A stretch of 64,000 nucleotides of DNA from Cornus controversa (GCA_026545225.1 CM048847.1:6566501-6630500), one strand, 5' to 3'; positions 32,470 to 45,351 are shown, counted from the stretch's first letter. Notes: generated from the letters alone by a model not told the origin. A program made the numbers and translations.

Positions 32470-34992
32470 TGTCACGCCCCGATTCCTGAGGCCCAGAAAT
32501 CGAGGTGTGAACTCCGTGAGATCACCCTCACGACATAACTATCACCTGATCATGCAACCTCAATTTCCTATTATTTTCACAAAAAAAAAGGCATGACCCA
32601 TTCAAAATAATCAGCTCCTGGCATGTTATACCTGCTTTCAATTCAAATGGACACTTCTGGGCTCATGTCCCCCCAGCATTTATATCTAAATAATAAAAAT
32701 GGACACTTCTGGGCACGTGTCCCCCCAGCATTTCTACAACATGCATAAAATACTCAAAATATACATGTCACAGTCCTTGAATGTCCGTATTATATACATA
32801 CATCACATGAATAAAATACAACTGAAGGAACTGAATCTACACAATCATTTTATACATTTAATCCAAATGTAAAACATCTATCTATCCACTATCCTGGACA
32901 TATGTTAGATTTTAAGGAATCTACTTACTACCTCTGCAATCGGTGCTGTCAGTCCCCTAACTAACTCCGCACTCAGCAATACCTGCAAAACCTGGGAGGG
33001 GGTGAGCTCAAAGGCCCAACAAGGTATGTAGAACCATACTATCACCGCTACAGCAGGTCGATCCTCACATATTCTCAAAAATATACATGCACTTAAATAT
33101 ATCACCATATTTAAGACCATGCTCTACCTAGCATGCATGAACCAACGATGTATATGGCTACTCTAGCACATATGAACATACAAAATCCACTATACATGAT
33201 TTTAGAAATCATTTTCAACATGCTTGAAAGCAGTAAACATTCAGCACCAATATGTATATAGAACATATATGTCAATACATTTACATAAACGATGTAAATC
33301 AACTACCACATCTCCTACTCGTCAAGTAGCACATCTCAAATGCAATAAAGATGCATTTAAACAGAAAACATGCTTAACAGATAAACACATAAGCATAATG
33401 GTATATTCACCTTCCACGATCATAATCCGATACATAATACAAGCGTCTAGGCTTGTATATACTCTCACTCTAGGCCCTTATCCGATACCCCACATGATTG
33501 GCCCGCTCCGAGGATCATGTGACCTAGGACAACTCCGATAACCATCCTATGACCTGGACCACTCTGAAAGGCCATTCTACCCTGGCAATTTATAGGATTG
33601 CCATTATGTGAAGGGACAGCTCCGAGGCTCACATTCATTGGACATACTCTGATTTTTAGGCTTTAAGCCTTAGCATGGCGGGTCCACTCCGAGGGCCATG
33701 CGTGTTGGACATACTCCGATACAACCTGATGACGGAGACCACTCCGAGGGGTCATCAAACTCTGGACATACTCCGATGTCAATCTATTAGGTTTGCCTAA
33801 TTGTGAGGGGGCAACTCCGAAGCTCACAAATGTTGGACACACTCCAATTCTAGGCATAAAGCCTTTGTATGGCGGGTCCACTCCAAGGGCCATACGTAGT
33901 GGATAATTATACCACTTCTCGGGACACGGTTGGACCACTCCGAAGTCCCGTGCACCTCTCTTTGCATTAATTTTCCCGCAACCTCCCATATATGCAATGT
34001 GGATGCATACGTAACCAAGCATTCAATTTTATGCTATCCCAATGCACCAGCTAGTATATAAGTACATAGCATGCATTTCTTTCCACCTAAACCCACATAT
34101 AACCACGTATGTGTCATTTCCCTCCTATATATGCAATATGGATACATATATACATAGCATAATACTTTCATGCTTCAACCCATGCTTATGAACTCTAAAA
34201 AAAAGTATCTAGCATGACTTTCATCACATTCCAACACATATAGCACATATATATTCCAAGACTTGCATAATACCTCATATAAGCAAAACACTTCAACTTC
34301 AGCACATTTTTATCATGCTATAACCAATGCATACATTCGATATATAAAGACGGTTAGCATGCATCTCATATCCATATTCCCACATATAAACACGTATATG
34401 TGTCACATCCTACATATCAGTCCTATATGCATGCATACTAGCATAAATACGATCATGCTCTCATTCAATGCATATATTCACTACAAGTAGCTAACATGCA
34501 TTCCAATCACAATATATAAACACATATATATTACGTCACCCACATATGTAATAAGAACATATAGACACCTAGCATATCATAGTCATGCTTTGTAAATGCC
34601 TGCCAAAAGTTACATTCATACTTAGCATGCATTTCTACCACTACAACCAGATATCTAATCACATATCTATATACTGAACATCATGCATAAGAGCCACATA
34701 TGCATACAAGACAACACATAGCCAAACGTGTATTATTTAGCATACTTTTCATAGACTTTAATCTATACATACATGCATATCACAATGCAAATAGGTGATA
34801 AATCTAACATGTTACCGCTTCCCAAACCCACACATACATATATATATATATATATATACATATACTCACCTCCCCCTTGTCTAGAAATCTCTATATCCAC
34901 ACCTTTCCGAATTTTTATTTAATCCGAAAAAAAAAAAATTTAATCCGGTCAAAATTCAACCGGGACCGGTCAAAATAATTCTGGTCATTACA
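32470..34992 (-). mobile_element. Solo LTR, family A, minus orientation
   Basis: TGTCACGCCCCGATTCC at left and ...TCTGGTCATTACA at right. Flanks ACCCC (32465-32469) and CCCCC (34993-34997) are a probable TSD with one difference inside a C-run. 2523 bp. It shares the segment with GGACACTTCTGGGCACGTGT (near 32700) and the AGGTATGTAGAACCATACTA segment (near 33022) with the solo LTR at 42207-45346. It lacks that copy's GC-rich block but has a hairpin array (33491-33950) that copy lacks. No gene. Confidence 0.8.
33491..33950. repeat. Array of hairpins with variable stems and a shared ACTCCGA loop
   Basis: Seven hairpins have perfect stems of 6-8 bp: CACATGAT/ATCATGTG (33491-33521), ATGTGA/TCACAT (33606-33634), GCATGGC/GCCATGC (33673-33701), TGATGAC/GTCATCA (33727-33757), TTGTGAG/CTCACAA (33801-33829), GTATGGC/GCCATAC (33867-33895), CGGGAC/GTCCCG (33920-33950). 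An eighth near 33548-33575 is imperfect. All loops contain (A/G)CTCC(G/A)A(G/A). Between them lie short hairpins such as GGCAAT/ATTGCC and ATTAGG/CCTAAT and the phrase GGACATACTCCGAT. Confidence 0.85.
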
Positions 34993-35702
34993 CCCCCAAA
35001 CTTATATCAACCATTGTCCTCAATGATTGGAAAAGAAGAGAAAGGAACGAGATTACCGGGAATGTGGTTGCGGATAGAAACAACAGTTAATTACGATCAC
35101 TGGACCACAAGAGTATCAAAACCTGCATGGATCACCAACAGTATACCACAAGCATTATGGGGAACAAAAATTAAATAAAAGTATAAGGAGAAAGCAATTA
35201 TGCAACCATAATGATTTCATTGCATGTGTAGGATTGTAGGCATCTTTACGCTTTATTCTCAACTCTGAATTAGTGGATACCAATTTTCTAAGAGGCATTG
35301 ACGATAAGATATTGATTATCCAGGCATACTAACGTATAGTATGCAAAGGGGCTGCCTTTCTTTATTAACGCCATACTGTGTTGAAGCAATCTCAACAGTA
35401 TTGGGAATTGAAACCAGGCTTTAATAAACAGAAATCATCAACTGTATCGTACATATGCCAGGTATTAAATTGGTACTACATACATAGTCAGAGCAGTGGA
35501 GATAGCTATAACGATGCCAAATGGAAAAGAAAAATAGTGAGAAAAAGTAGAGTGAAACAAAAAGATATTCCATAGATATGCAAAACATGTTCAGTACAAA
35601 GTAAAATGATGGAATACAGAAAAAAATCTGAAGACATGGCCTACTAAAAATAAATACAAAACTAAAATTGAAAATTAAATAGAAAATCGCTAAACTAATC
35701 AA
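34993..35702 (-). other. Noncoding region downstream of ORF3 in C' element
   Basis: Begins with a PPT-like CCCCCAAACTT at the solo-LTR junction (34993). 35240-35430 matches, in reverse, 21120-21300 of the family C element. No gene. Confidence 0.6.
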
Positions 35703-36840
35703 GGGTGGGTGGTGGTGGAGGGAGCTCGGTGGGTGGTGCAGAAGTCGAAGCGGCGGCCAGGACGTGCAACAGAGTCTGGAGGTCCTGTCGAAACGACCTG
35801 AACTCATCAAGCAATGCTCTCTGACCCTGAGTCAGAGATCTAATATCCCCTCACATGGCAGCCATCTGGCTCTGAGTCAGACAGACATGCTCATCAAAAC
35901 CCTACTACAGCCTCTCTACATCCGCTGCCAAGCAGGAGTATCCGGTGGCCAGTATATCAAACTGCTCAAAGCTCAAACCGGTCGAATCCTCCTCCTCCTC
36001 ATCCTCATCCGAGGGCTCACCCTCTATGGGCTCATCCTCCTCTACCACTACAAGGGGATCATCCATGTCCATATCCTCCCTCTCCTGTCCCTAGTGCTGC
36101 TGGCGCTCCAAGTGCCTACGGACTCGGACCCACTAAGTGTGCTAGAAATGGAGAGGCGGTCCGATCTGGATATCCATAGAACTGAAAGGGATATTGGCCT
36201 CCCTTAGAAAGGCCGTGACCAGGTAGGGGAACGATAGCTGCCAAATAGATGCTCGCTTGTTCGTCTTTCGGATGAGAGCATCCCACACTTTATATATATG
36301 CCCCAATATGAGAGATGGGACAGAAAACCATGTGCCAGTGTGAGCTGCGTATAAGTAGCGAAGAAGATCACCCCGCCTCTCTGCCACATGTCCTAGAGGG
36401 CAGGCGTTCTTGATAAGAACTGTATCCAATAACCATAAGTCAGTCTGGAACATAGATTTGTTTGTGCAATTCTGATTGGGGGTGGTAAACTCCCCATCCG
36501 GAGGCTGTAAGTGACGGCAGCCTATGAGCTACGCTATCTGGCTCGCTGTGATGGTGATCGTGGTGGCTCCCACCACAGTCTCTAAAGTATCGGGTATGGT
36601 GCACGAGTATGTCATGTGCTCGTAAAAGACTTGCACCAGCCTACTATATGCAACGTCAGATGGCGGTTGGAGCAGTCTATCAAGCCGGCATCGTCGCAAC
36701 TCTACTACAGCCCATGCTGTATCCCGGTGCCTCTCAAACTCGGCGGGGTCAAAAATATGCTCGGGATGAAATCCCCGAGAACGCCAAGCTCTGCCCAGTA
36801 CATCTCAAATCTAAATACTAGGGTTCTTCACACGAGCCAT
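35703..36840 (-). pseudogene. ORF3 of C' element (unknown function, several stops)
   Basis: Homologue of 19623-20843. Start codon at 36838-36840 (MARVKNP). Stops and a frame disturbance occur within the first 20 codons; then EFERHRDTAW, RLVQVFYEHMTYS and ITITASQIA follow, with a stop where the partner has Gln. The best-preserved piece is 36142-36453: LDTVLIKNACPLGHVAERRGD, WFSVPSLILG. Then come an acidic region (36000-36080), the coiled-coil-like region (about 35780-35950) with two stops, and a proline-rich tail ending near 35703. No membrane segment seen. Sits downstream of pol by about 700 bp, as in the family C element. Confidence 0.75.
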
Positions 36841-37546
36841 AAACTAGGACTATCTACAATTATTCAAAAATGAAATAAATAAAAAAAAAGAAAAATGCTC
36901 GACGTCGGGGCATCAAAACATGCATTCCAAAACATGCTCATGGTGGCTTACCAAAAATCACCAGGAATGGTGAAAGCCATTCAAACTGCGGACTTCGTTT
37001 ACACTCAAAGCAAAATCTAAATCTCCCATGACTCATATCGATATAAGACATGCACCCAATCATCCCAATGCACCCCCACTGAACAGTTCTCTTATTTGCA
37101 TCCCACCCCATGTGTTTGTGTGCACAAGGCATACCCAACATCACTAACAAATACAGTAATGACATGTATCTATTGAAACACATGCTTCCTCTTCCTAGTC
37201 ATACCCATACAATCAACTAACCCAAGGAAAGTGAAAGAAAAGTGATGAAAAACATGTAACTAGACTTACCGAAAGAAACATTGCCGAACCGTGCGAGAAG
37301 GAGGATCGCGGTGGATGCACCTTCGCGGATGGTTGAGGATAACGAAGAATGGTGTGAGGGGCTTGGGATGCTCAGCCGAGAGGGATGGAAGAGCTAGGTC
37401 TCGCGAATATGAGGGAAGTGAATGTGAAGGGTCAACTTTTAAACTTATAAGTTCGCGCATGTGCTGCCCACGTGCCCTTTTCGATTGTACGAGTCAACAT
37501 AGATGAGATTCGTCAAATTGACGACATCCATATACTCCATTCTAGC
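36841..37546 (-). other. Spacer between ORF3 and pol of C' element
   Basis: No gene. One remnant of a near-palindrome, TTTTCGATTGTACGAGT near 37477-37493, lies where the family C element has its 17-unit array. Frames here show no recognisable motif. Confidence 0.6.
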
Positions 37547-39900
37547 TTAGTCATCCACACATGGTTTTAACCGTTGTCCATTGACTTTGAAAAATGTGCC
37601 TTCCTTAGTGTCTTTTAATTCCACCGCTCCATGAGGAGCAACAGAATGTACCAGAAATGGTCCATCCCATTGGGAGCAGAGCTTTCCAAGGAACAAGCGG
37701 AGCCGGGAATTGTACAACCACACCTTTTGTCCTGAAGAAAATGTTTTGACTCGAATATTGCGATCATGAAAGGCCTTAGATCTTTCCTTATAGATTTTAG
37801 CGTTTTCATACGCATCATGCCGTAGTTCTTCCAATTCATTAACTTGAAGCCTTCGATTTGAGCCGGCAAATTTTATGTCAAAGTTGAACGCTTTAGTGGC
37901 CCACATAGCCTTGTGCTCTAATTCCACCAGAAGATGGCAAGCTTTTCCATAAACTAATCGGTAAGGTGACATTCCAATGAGAGTTTTATACGCAGTTCGG
38001 TAGGCCCATAGTGCATCATTTAAACGTAATGACCAATCTTTTCGGTCAGGCCGAAAGTGTTTTGCTTGCATAATAGATTGCATGAGGCAATTTATCCACA
38101 CGTTGGCCTAAAACTGCACCCATTTCATAGTCAGATGCATCACATATCACCTCAAATGGGAGAGCCTAATTTGGAGGAATGAGTATTGGAGCTTTTGTAA
38201 GCAACGCGCGCAGCTTCTCAAAAGCTTGAAGGCATGCTGCATCAAAGGTAAAACAAGACTCTTTTTCAAGAAGGTGACACAATGGTCTAGAGATCTTGCT
38301 AAAATTCTTGATGAAGCGACGGTAAAAACTGGCATGCCCACGGAATGAACAAATTTCTCTCACCGTTGATGGTGGAGGGAGTTTGGAAATAAGTTCAATC
38401 TTAGCTCTGTCAACTTCTATTCCTCTTTTGGACACAATATGCCATAGGACTATGCCTTCTTGAACCATGAAATGGCTCTTTTTTCAACTGAGGATGAGAT
38501 TTGTCTCTTGACATCGTGTAAGAACACGGGACAGATTATGGAGGCAAGATTCGAATGAAGGTCCAAAGACAGAAAAATCATCCATGAATACTTCCAAAAA
38601 TTTTTCCACCATGTCAAAAAAGATAGACACCATACACCTTTGAAAAGTTGCAGGTGCATTACGTAACCCAAAAGGCATGCGTCTATATGTGAATGTACCG
38701 AATGGACATATGAAAGTGGTTTTCTCTTGGTCTCTCGGGTCTATGCCCACTTGATTGTATCCGGAATATCCATCTAGAAAATAAAAGAAACTTTGGCTTG
38801 CTAACCTCTCTAGGATTTGATCAATGAACGGGAGTGGGAAATGATCCTTCCTAGTTGTTAGGTTGATTTTCCTATAGTCTATGCACACTCTCCATCCTGT
38901 GGTGGTGCGCTGAGGATTTAACTCACCCTTGTCATTTGGATGTACAGTGATGCCTGATTTCTTTGGCACCACTTGAGTAGGGCTAACCCATTTGCTATCT
39001 GAGATGGGGTAAATGATTCCTGCATCTAGCAATTTCACAACCTCCTTCATTAGAATGTCTTTCATATTTGGATTTAATCAACGTTGTGCCTCTCGTGAGG
39101 TCTTTGCATCTTTTTCCAAAGGTATGCGGTGCATACATATGGAAGGATCTATTCCCTTTAGATCAGCAACACTCCATCTTATGGCTTCCTTGTGCTCTTC
39201 TAGCACATTGAGAAGTTCCCTCTCTTGTTTATTAGTGAGATTAGAGGCAATGATGACTGGGAGGGTCTTATTGCAGCCTAAGAAAGCATACTTGAGAGTA
39301 GCTAGAAGAGGCTTAAGCTCAAGCTGTGGTGGGGATACGAGAGAAGGAGTTTGGGAAGCATTTGACAGAGGTGGCAAAGGTTCTCTCGATGCTCTCCATT
39401 TAGGGAAATTCATGATAGTTGTGGCATCAAGCAGTGAATTGACTTCACTTATAGATTGCTCAATGTCATAGTCATCACAGTTGAAGTAGCTTAAGCACGC
39501 ATCGAGAGGATCCTTTGAAAGAATGGAGGGCAGTGCTTCTTGAACTAGATCTTCCAACACATCAACGCAAAAGCATTCACTTTCATCATTGGATGGGTGG
39601 TGAGAAGCATTGAAGATATTCAGTCGAACTTTCATATTCCTGAAAGAGATATCCATTACTCCAGTGCGACAAGTAACGCAAGCGTTTACCGTAGCTAGAA
39701 ATGGACGACCTAGAATGATTGGAATATGCCGAGTAGGATTTTGGACAGGTTCTGTATCGAGGACTATGAAATCCAATGGAAAATAAAACTTATCCACTTG
39801 AATGATCAGATCTTCAACAATGCCACGTGGTTGCTTCACCGATCGATCGGTGAGTTGCAACACTATTGTGGTGGGCTTAAGTTACCCCAAACCTAATTGC
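37547..39900 (-). pseudogene. pol: Athila pol of C' element (RT kept, RNase H-integrase core deleted)
   Basis: Right to left: protease C-terminal half (39600-39863, DKFYFPLDFIVLDTEP, ILGRPFLATVNACV), linker, RT (38480-39065; [34 protein letters not shown]) and RT connection (38166-38468, [20 protein letters not shown]). Then an RNase H stub ([20 protein letters not shown]) is joined at about 38058 to the integrase C-terminus ([20 protein letters not shown]). Most of RNase H and the integrase HHCC and DDE core are missing, about 1.1 kb relative to 16750-17830. Stops at about 39076 (Arg in relatives) and 38482 (Trp in relatives). Not functional. Confidence 0.9.
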
Positions 39901-41081
39901 TTGTATACTGAAAAGGGAAGCAAGTTGACACTAGCCCCTAGATCAAGAAGTACCTTTTCAAATTCGTGGTTACCGATGGTGCACGAAATAGTTGAGGCAC
40001 CCAGATCATTGAATTTAGGAGGGGCTTGGTGCTGAAAAATGGAACTCACTTGTTCAGTTAAAAGGAATTTCCTAGGAACATTGTTCCTGGATTTACGCTT
40101 TGGAGTGCATAGGTCCTTCAAGTATTTAGCATAGGAGGGAATTTGCTTAATAGCATCAAGGAGAGGAAGATTGATTTTCACTTGTTTAAAAATTTCCATC
40201 ATGTCCTGGATTTTCTCTCCTTCCTTCCCAAAATGTGAAGGTTCCTTCAATCTTTGAGGAAAGGGAACTGGAGGCTCAAATGATGTGTCACATTTTGGAG
40301 TAGAAGATGAAGCATTTTCAATTGCTTTTTCCTTTGAATTTTTAGAGATTTTGTTCACATTTGGATTTGTTAGAGAATCTTTTAGATTTCTTGGATGCTC
40401 AATGGTTTCCTCTTTTTCTTTCTCAACTTTGGAGTTTATGACTTTGCCACTCCTTAGGGTGGTGATTGATTGCACTTGCTCAGAAGGAGCATCATAAGAT
40501 GAAGATGACGGATCATGAATCACATGAACACCATTAGGGTTTGCCACTAGTTGACTTGGCAACTTTCCTTCCTCCCTTTTATTCAAGGCATTAGCTAGTT
40601 GCCCTATTTGAGCTTCTAGCCTAGCCATAGATTGAGCATTAGCTTCAAGCTTAGCAATTGATTGAGAATGGGACTGCAATATGTGGGTGTTAGACTCAAG
40701 ATTGCTTAGCACTCATTCTTCAAAGCCTTGGCTTCTCGGAGGAGGTGGTGGAGGAATTTGGTAGTTAGATTTTTAAGGGTACAGTTGAGGATTCGGTCTA
40801 TATTGAGGCTGCTGAGATTGAGAATTGTAAGAATATTGCCCTTGAAAAGATGGACCTGGTTCCTGAGATTTCAAAGAGAATGCAGGATGATTCTTGTACC
40901 CAGGATTGTATGTATTTGAGTACGGATCATTTATTGGTTTAGAGTACACGACATTCACTTGCTCTTGAGCATAATCGGGGGATTGCCCGGCCATAGGACA
41001 ATCTCGCACATAATGTGAAGTGTTGTAGCAAAATGAACACCCATCCTGATTTAGAACAGGTTGGCTAGTAGTAGGCAACCC
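39882..41081 (-). pseudogene. gag: Athila gag C-terminal part and protease start, C' element
   Basis: Contains an intact zinc knuckle CSFCYNTSHYVRDC (about 41000-41045), Pro/Gln-rich linker, KLEAQIGQL-type coiled region, REEGKLPSQL, ITTLRSGK, and the protease active site LLDLGASVNLLPFS near 39920-39965. Stops: TAA near 40771, TGA near 40725, and TAA near 39880 after LGLG. The N-terminal gag is displaced: the sequence stops at the insertion of the family D element at 41082 and resumes at 59171. Confidence 0.88.
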
Positions 41082-42206
41082 TGATTCGTGTGTGAGTGTG
41101 ACTCAAAAAGTATATCAATTAAAATTTTCAACACTTCGCAATAGAACGAATTTCTTGCAGAATAGGGCTATTGAAAGGGGTATCGTACCTCAGGGACTGT
41201 GGTCTGATTGAGTTGAATTGTTAGGACTAATTCTAATTAAATTTAAAAGAAATAAATTGCTGATTTTTATATCTAAATTATCTAATGAAGCAATTGAACA
41301 AAAGCAAGAGAAACTAAGGAGTGTAGAGAATATAAAATAACTCTAGGGTAATTGATTTCACCACTAACTTCACAATCAATGGTCAATTGAACTAACTATG
41401 GGGCATCATATCATGCATAAGTGGTGTCGGTGGCTACAAGCTCACCTCCATCCGTCAAGAAGATAAGATATGATTAAGGCTAAGTCATGGACTATCTTCG
41501 ATTGGCATGGGCCATCTGCCAAACTACTCTAATCTAAGGTGTAGTATGGTTCATCTTCTCTAGGCATAATCCATCAAAGCTTTTAATGATATATTCAGTG
41601 AAAACCATTGTGTAATAATCACTCTCATGATCACAGAAAACAAGAGGGACGAGTTCAATAACAACAATCAAATATCTAAGACAAGGTAAGAAATCATTGA
41701 AACTGAATTTATAAGACTTTTATTGCTCAATTCTATAATAAGAATCCTCTAAATTACACAATCTATGAATGAATACAAAAATCTCCAATAATTAGAACAA
41801 TCAAACCAGTGATGTTTAGTTAGGGCTCCATCAAAACCCTAGTGGCTGAACTAGCCGCTCATGATACGCCTTGTTCTCCAATGATTCTCTATTCCAAAAG
41901 CTCTTCAAAGCTGCTGCCAAGTCCCCCCAATACAGCCCTAATTCGTCACTTTAAATAGCCAAGAGAATACATCAAAGTCCTAATCCAATTAGGAATAAAT
42001 TAGGGTTTCCCGCAGCACTAATCAGGTGGGTTTTTTCTGCTGACTTTGGCCCAACTTTTGACCCACTAGAAGTCCGATTTACGGAATTTTCGTGAAATAC
42101 AAAAGTGTGTAGAATCAAATTTTGTTCAACCTCGGGCATAAATTATGTTAATTTGAGGCTCGGAAATAAGACTTCTAGTCCGTTTTCCAAAATGAGATTA
42201 AGACTG
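41082..42206 (-). mobile_element. 3' LTR of outer family D element (left part)
   Basis: TGATTCGTGTGTGAG... colinear with 57739-58863, sharing the diagnostic GAGTTGAATTGTTAGGAC. Interrupted by solo LTR A after GACTG. Confidence 0.9.
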
Positions 42207-42386
42207 TGTAAGGACCGGAATAATTTTGACCGGTTCCGGGCAAATTTTGAACGAATTTATTTTTTCGAATAAATTAAATTCAGAGAGATGTGGATATATA
42301 TATATATATGTGGAATTATATATATATAGGTTGGATGTGGACATTTATATATATAGGATTATATATATATAAGTGGAGGAAGTGCA

Positions 42387-42433
<47 letters not shown>

Positions 42434-45346
42434 GGTTTGTAAGTAATTTTGGAAAAATAGAGACATATATATAATTATAGGTATAAGTGTGGGGAAATAC
42501 ATGTTTTTAGTGGTGTTGAATAGATATATACATATATGTGTATAATATATGTATGTAAAATATGTGGCTTGGAGAATAAGAAAATGAGTGGACCTCATTT
42601 TTTTGAGAGAAGCTTCAGCCGAAAAAGAGAAAAGAAGAAAGAAAAGGAAAAAGAGAAAAGAAGAAAAGAAAGAAAAGAAAAGAAAAGGAAGTGAGAAGAG
42701 AGAGAAATTGGGGAAAGAGAAGAAAGGAGGGATCGGGTGACGCCGGGAGGAAGAGGGAAAGATCCAGCGCCGGCGATGGCTGGGGCTGCCGACCGCTCGC
42801 TGTGGAGCTCAGTCGAGGCGACGGTGGTGGCTGGTGGTGAGTTGCTAGCCGCGACTGGGGGTTTCGCGACTTGGGTTTGCGGGTTGGGGTTCACCGGTTC
42901 GGTTGGACTCTCCGGTGTGGCTTCGGCTAGTGCTCGGACCGTACGGGGTTCGTTTCGGTGAGCTCCGGCGGTGACTAGTGGTGGTGGTGCGGGGTTAAAA
43001 TGGTCGTGTTTGGTTCGGGTGTTGGTTGAGCTTGGTGGCTCGACTGTGACGATCTGTTTGGGTGAGCTTCGGTTCATGGCGGATTTGGGTTGCGACGGGT
43101 TTTGGTGTCCAGTAGTTACGGGTGGCCATAACAGGTGGTGTTGGCGGGTGGTTCACCGTGTTTGGCTTCGGCTGGTAAGTCCGTTGACGTGAGTCGCTAT
43201 GCTCGGTTGCTGGTTGGTTGGGTTTGGTTTTTGAATGGATTTCATTTGGGTATGGTGAGTGGTGGCTTTCGTGGTTGTATCTTGCGGATTTGGGTTCGAC
43301 CTTGGGTGGTTCACGGCTAATGGTGGTGAGGCTGGTTATGGGTCCGTTGACAGTGAAATTGGTGATGTCGGAGTTTCGGAAATAAATTTCTAATTCATTT
43401 TTGGAGCCGACAACGGTTATTAGAGGTGGTAGTGCTCGGCGGAGAGCTGAGTTGTGTTTGATTGTGGATGTTTTGGTGGGTGCGGAGTGTCCAACGGAGG
43501 GCTTTAAAATTGGGTTCGACAGTTTATAGATTCAATTTGAGCAGCCTGTAGTAGCTGGTTTGGGGTTTAAAAAGTGGCTGGTTTGAGATCATTTATGCTA
43601 GGTTGGGAGTGCTCATAGCTTTGAATCCATGGTAGTGCCGAAGGGGCTCCTATGGTGGGTTTGATTTGTTTGGCAGGAAGGTGAATCATATATACATATA
43701 TAGGTGTGGATGATGGTGATGAATCCTTGGCAGTGGGTTAGGTTGGTGGTGGTCAGTTTTGGCGGGTTTCGATTGGTTGGTTGAATAAGATGGATTCTCA
43801 ATTATTGGCGTGCATAGTAGTTGCCATGGTTGGACTTCGGGTGATTGTTTCGACAAGAAAGGGGTGGCTGAAGGGGACTTGAATCATAGGTCTTCACTCG
43901 GTAGCTACCAAGGTGGTTATGTTAGCGTGTAGCAGCGGGTGTGTGTGCGGCTGGTTTGGATTTTCCATGGGGGACATGATTTATGACTTGATGGCCATAC
44001 TTGGAGCTTGGATGGCTTGAGATGGTGGTGTCGAAAGTGATGATTCGACTGATGGTGAAGGAGCGGCTTGGTGTTGGATTTGAATTTGGAAATGGGCCGA
44101 AGATAGCTTGAGTTGGACTCATGATTTGGATTGTTGGCGTGGGCTTGACACGGGACTTAACCGGGCAAGGAAATGGACCGCTTTGCAAGCGCGGCACGGT
44201 GAAAGCGAGACTTAAGGCAAGTTGATTCTTGCCTCTATCTCTTATGTATATTTTAGTTATGTTGAGTAATTTTACATATGTTTCTAATTTGATCATGTGT
44301 GGTGTGTGTATATATATACGTGCATATATATACATAAAGGTGGATATTGTATATACGTGGGATGTGAGGATATATATATATATATATATATGTGTGTGTA
44401 TATACATATATGTGGTGGGAAGGAAAGCATGTTATACTGTTTAAATGCATGTGCATTGTATCTAAAATTTGTTACTTGTTGAGTAGGTGACGTGGTACTT
44501 GATTTACATTGTTCATGTAAATGTTTCTATTCATATATGTTGTCTGTACATATTGATGTTGGATGTGTATTGCTTTTGAGCATGTTGTAAATGATTTTCA
44601 TAAATCATGTGTAGTAGGTTTTGTATGTTCATATGTGCTAGAGTAGCCATATACATTGTTGGTTCATGCATGCTAGGAGGAGCATGGTCTTAAATATCGT
44701 GATATATTTAAGTGCATGTATATTTTTGAGAATATGTGAGGATCGACCTGCTGCAGCGGTGATAGTATGGTTCTACATACCTTGTTGGGCCTTTGAGCTC
44801 ACCCCCTCCCAATTTTGCAGGTATTGCTGATTATGGAGTCAGTTGGAGAACTGATGGTACTGATGGTAGAGGTGGTGGTTAGATTCCTTAGAATCTAAAT
44901 TATGTCCAGGAGATTAAATGAATGTTGTACACTTGGATTAAATGTATGAAGTGTTTATATTGATTCAATTCCTTCAGATGTATTTCATTCATGTGATGTA
45001 TGTATATAATACGGACATTCAAGGACTGAGACATGTACATTTTTGATTCCATTATGCATGTTGTAGAAATGCTGGGGGGACACGTGCCCAGAAGTGTCCA
45101 TATGAATTGTAAAGCAGGTGTAACATGCCAAGAGCTGATTATTTAGAATGGTTCATGCCCGATTTTCGTGAAAATCATTTGCAAGGGCCATTGATGATCT
45201 AATGCCACTTGAAGGGTGTGCAAATAGAATGCTTCCACAATAGAATGGATTATAATGAGATTAAGGTGTGGGAACTTGAGGTGAAATTACGGATTCACCC
45301 CCGTTTCCCTCGCTCCTAACCGGGTGTCGAAAATCGGGGCGTGACA
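42207..45346 (+). mobile_element. Solo LTR, family A, with perfect 5-bp TSD
   Basis: 3140 bp, TGTAAGGACCGG...CGGGGCGTGACA, flanked by GACTG at 42202-42206 and 45347-45351. The empty site is seen in the sister LTR near 58856-58868 (AAGACTGTATTAAACG), so the boundaries are certain. Order: CCGGTC-rich start, TA microsatellites (42296-42309, 42392-42430), purine tract (42600-42725), GC-rich block (42730-44220), further TA repeats (44370-44392), and the terminus with the GGACACGTGCCCAGAAGTGT segment shared with 32700. Frames within the GC-rich block (such as 42737-42961) are not conserved with the copy at 1160-2290, so I call no gene. Confidence 0.95.
42600..42725. repeat. Polypurine tract inside solo LTR A
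   Basis: About 125 nt of A/G with few interruptions, counterpart of the pyrimidine tract at 2300-2440. Confidence 0.75.
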
Positions 45347-45351
45347 GACTG

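Noticed and set aside
42737..43320. Short GC-rich frames that could be a captured exon
   Set aside because: The counterpart at 1160-2290 does not keep the frame or the sequence; no start context or splice structure is convincing. Kept only as a composition finding.
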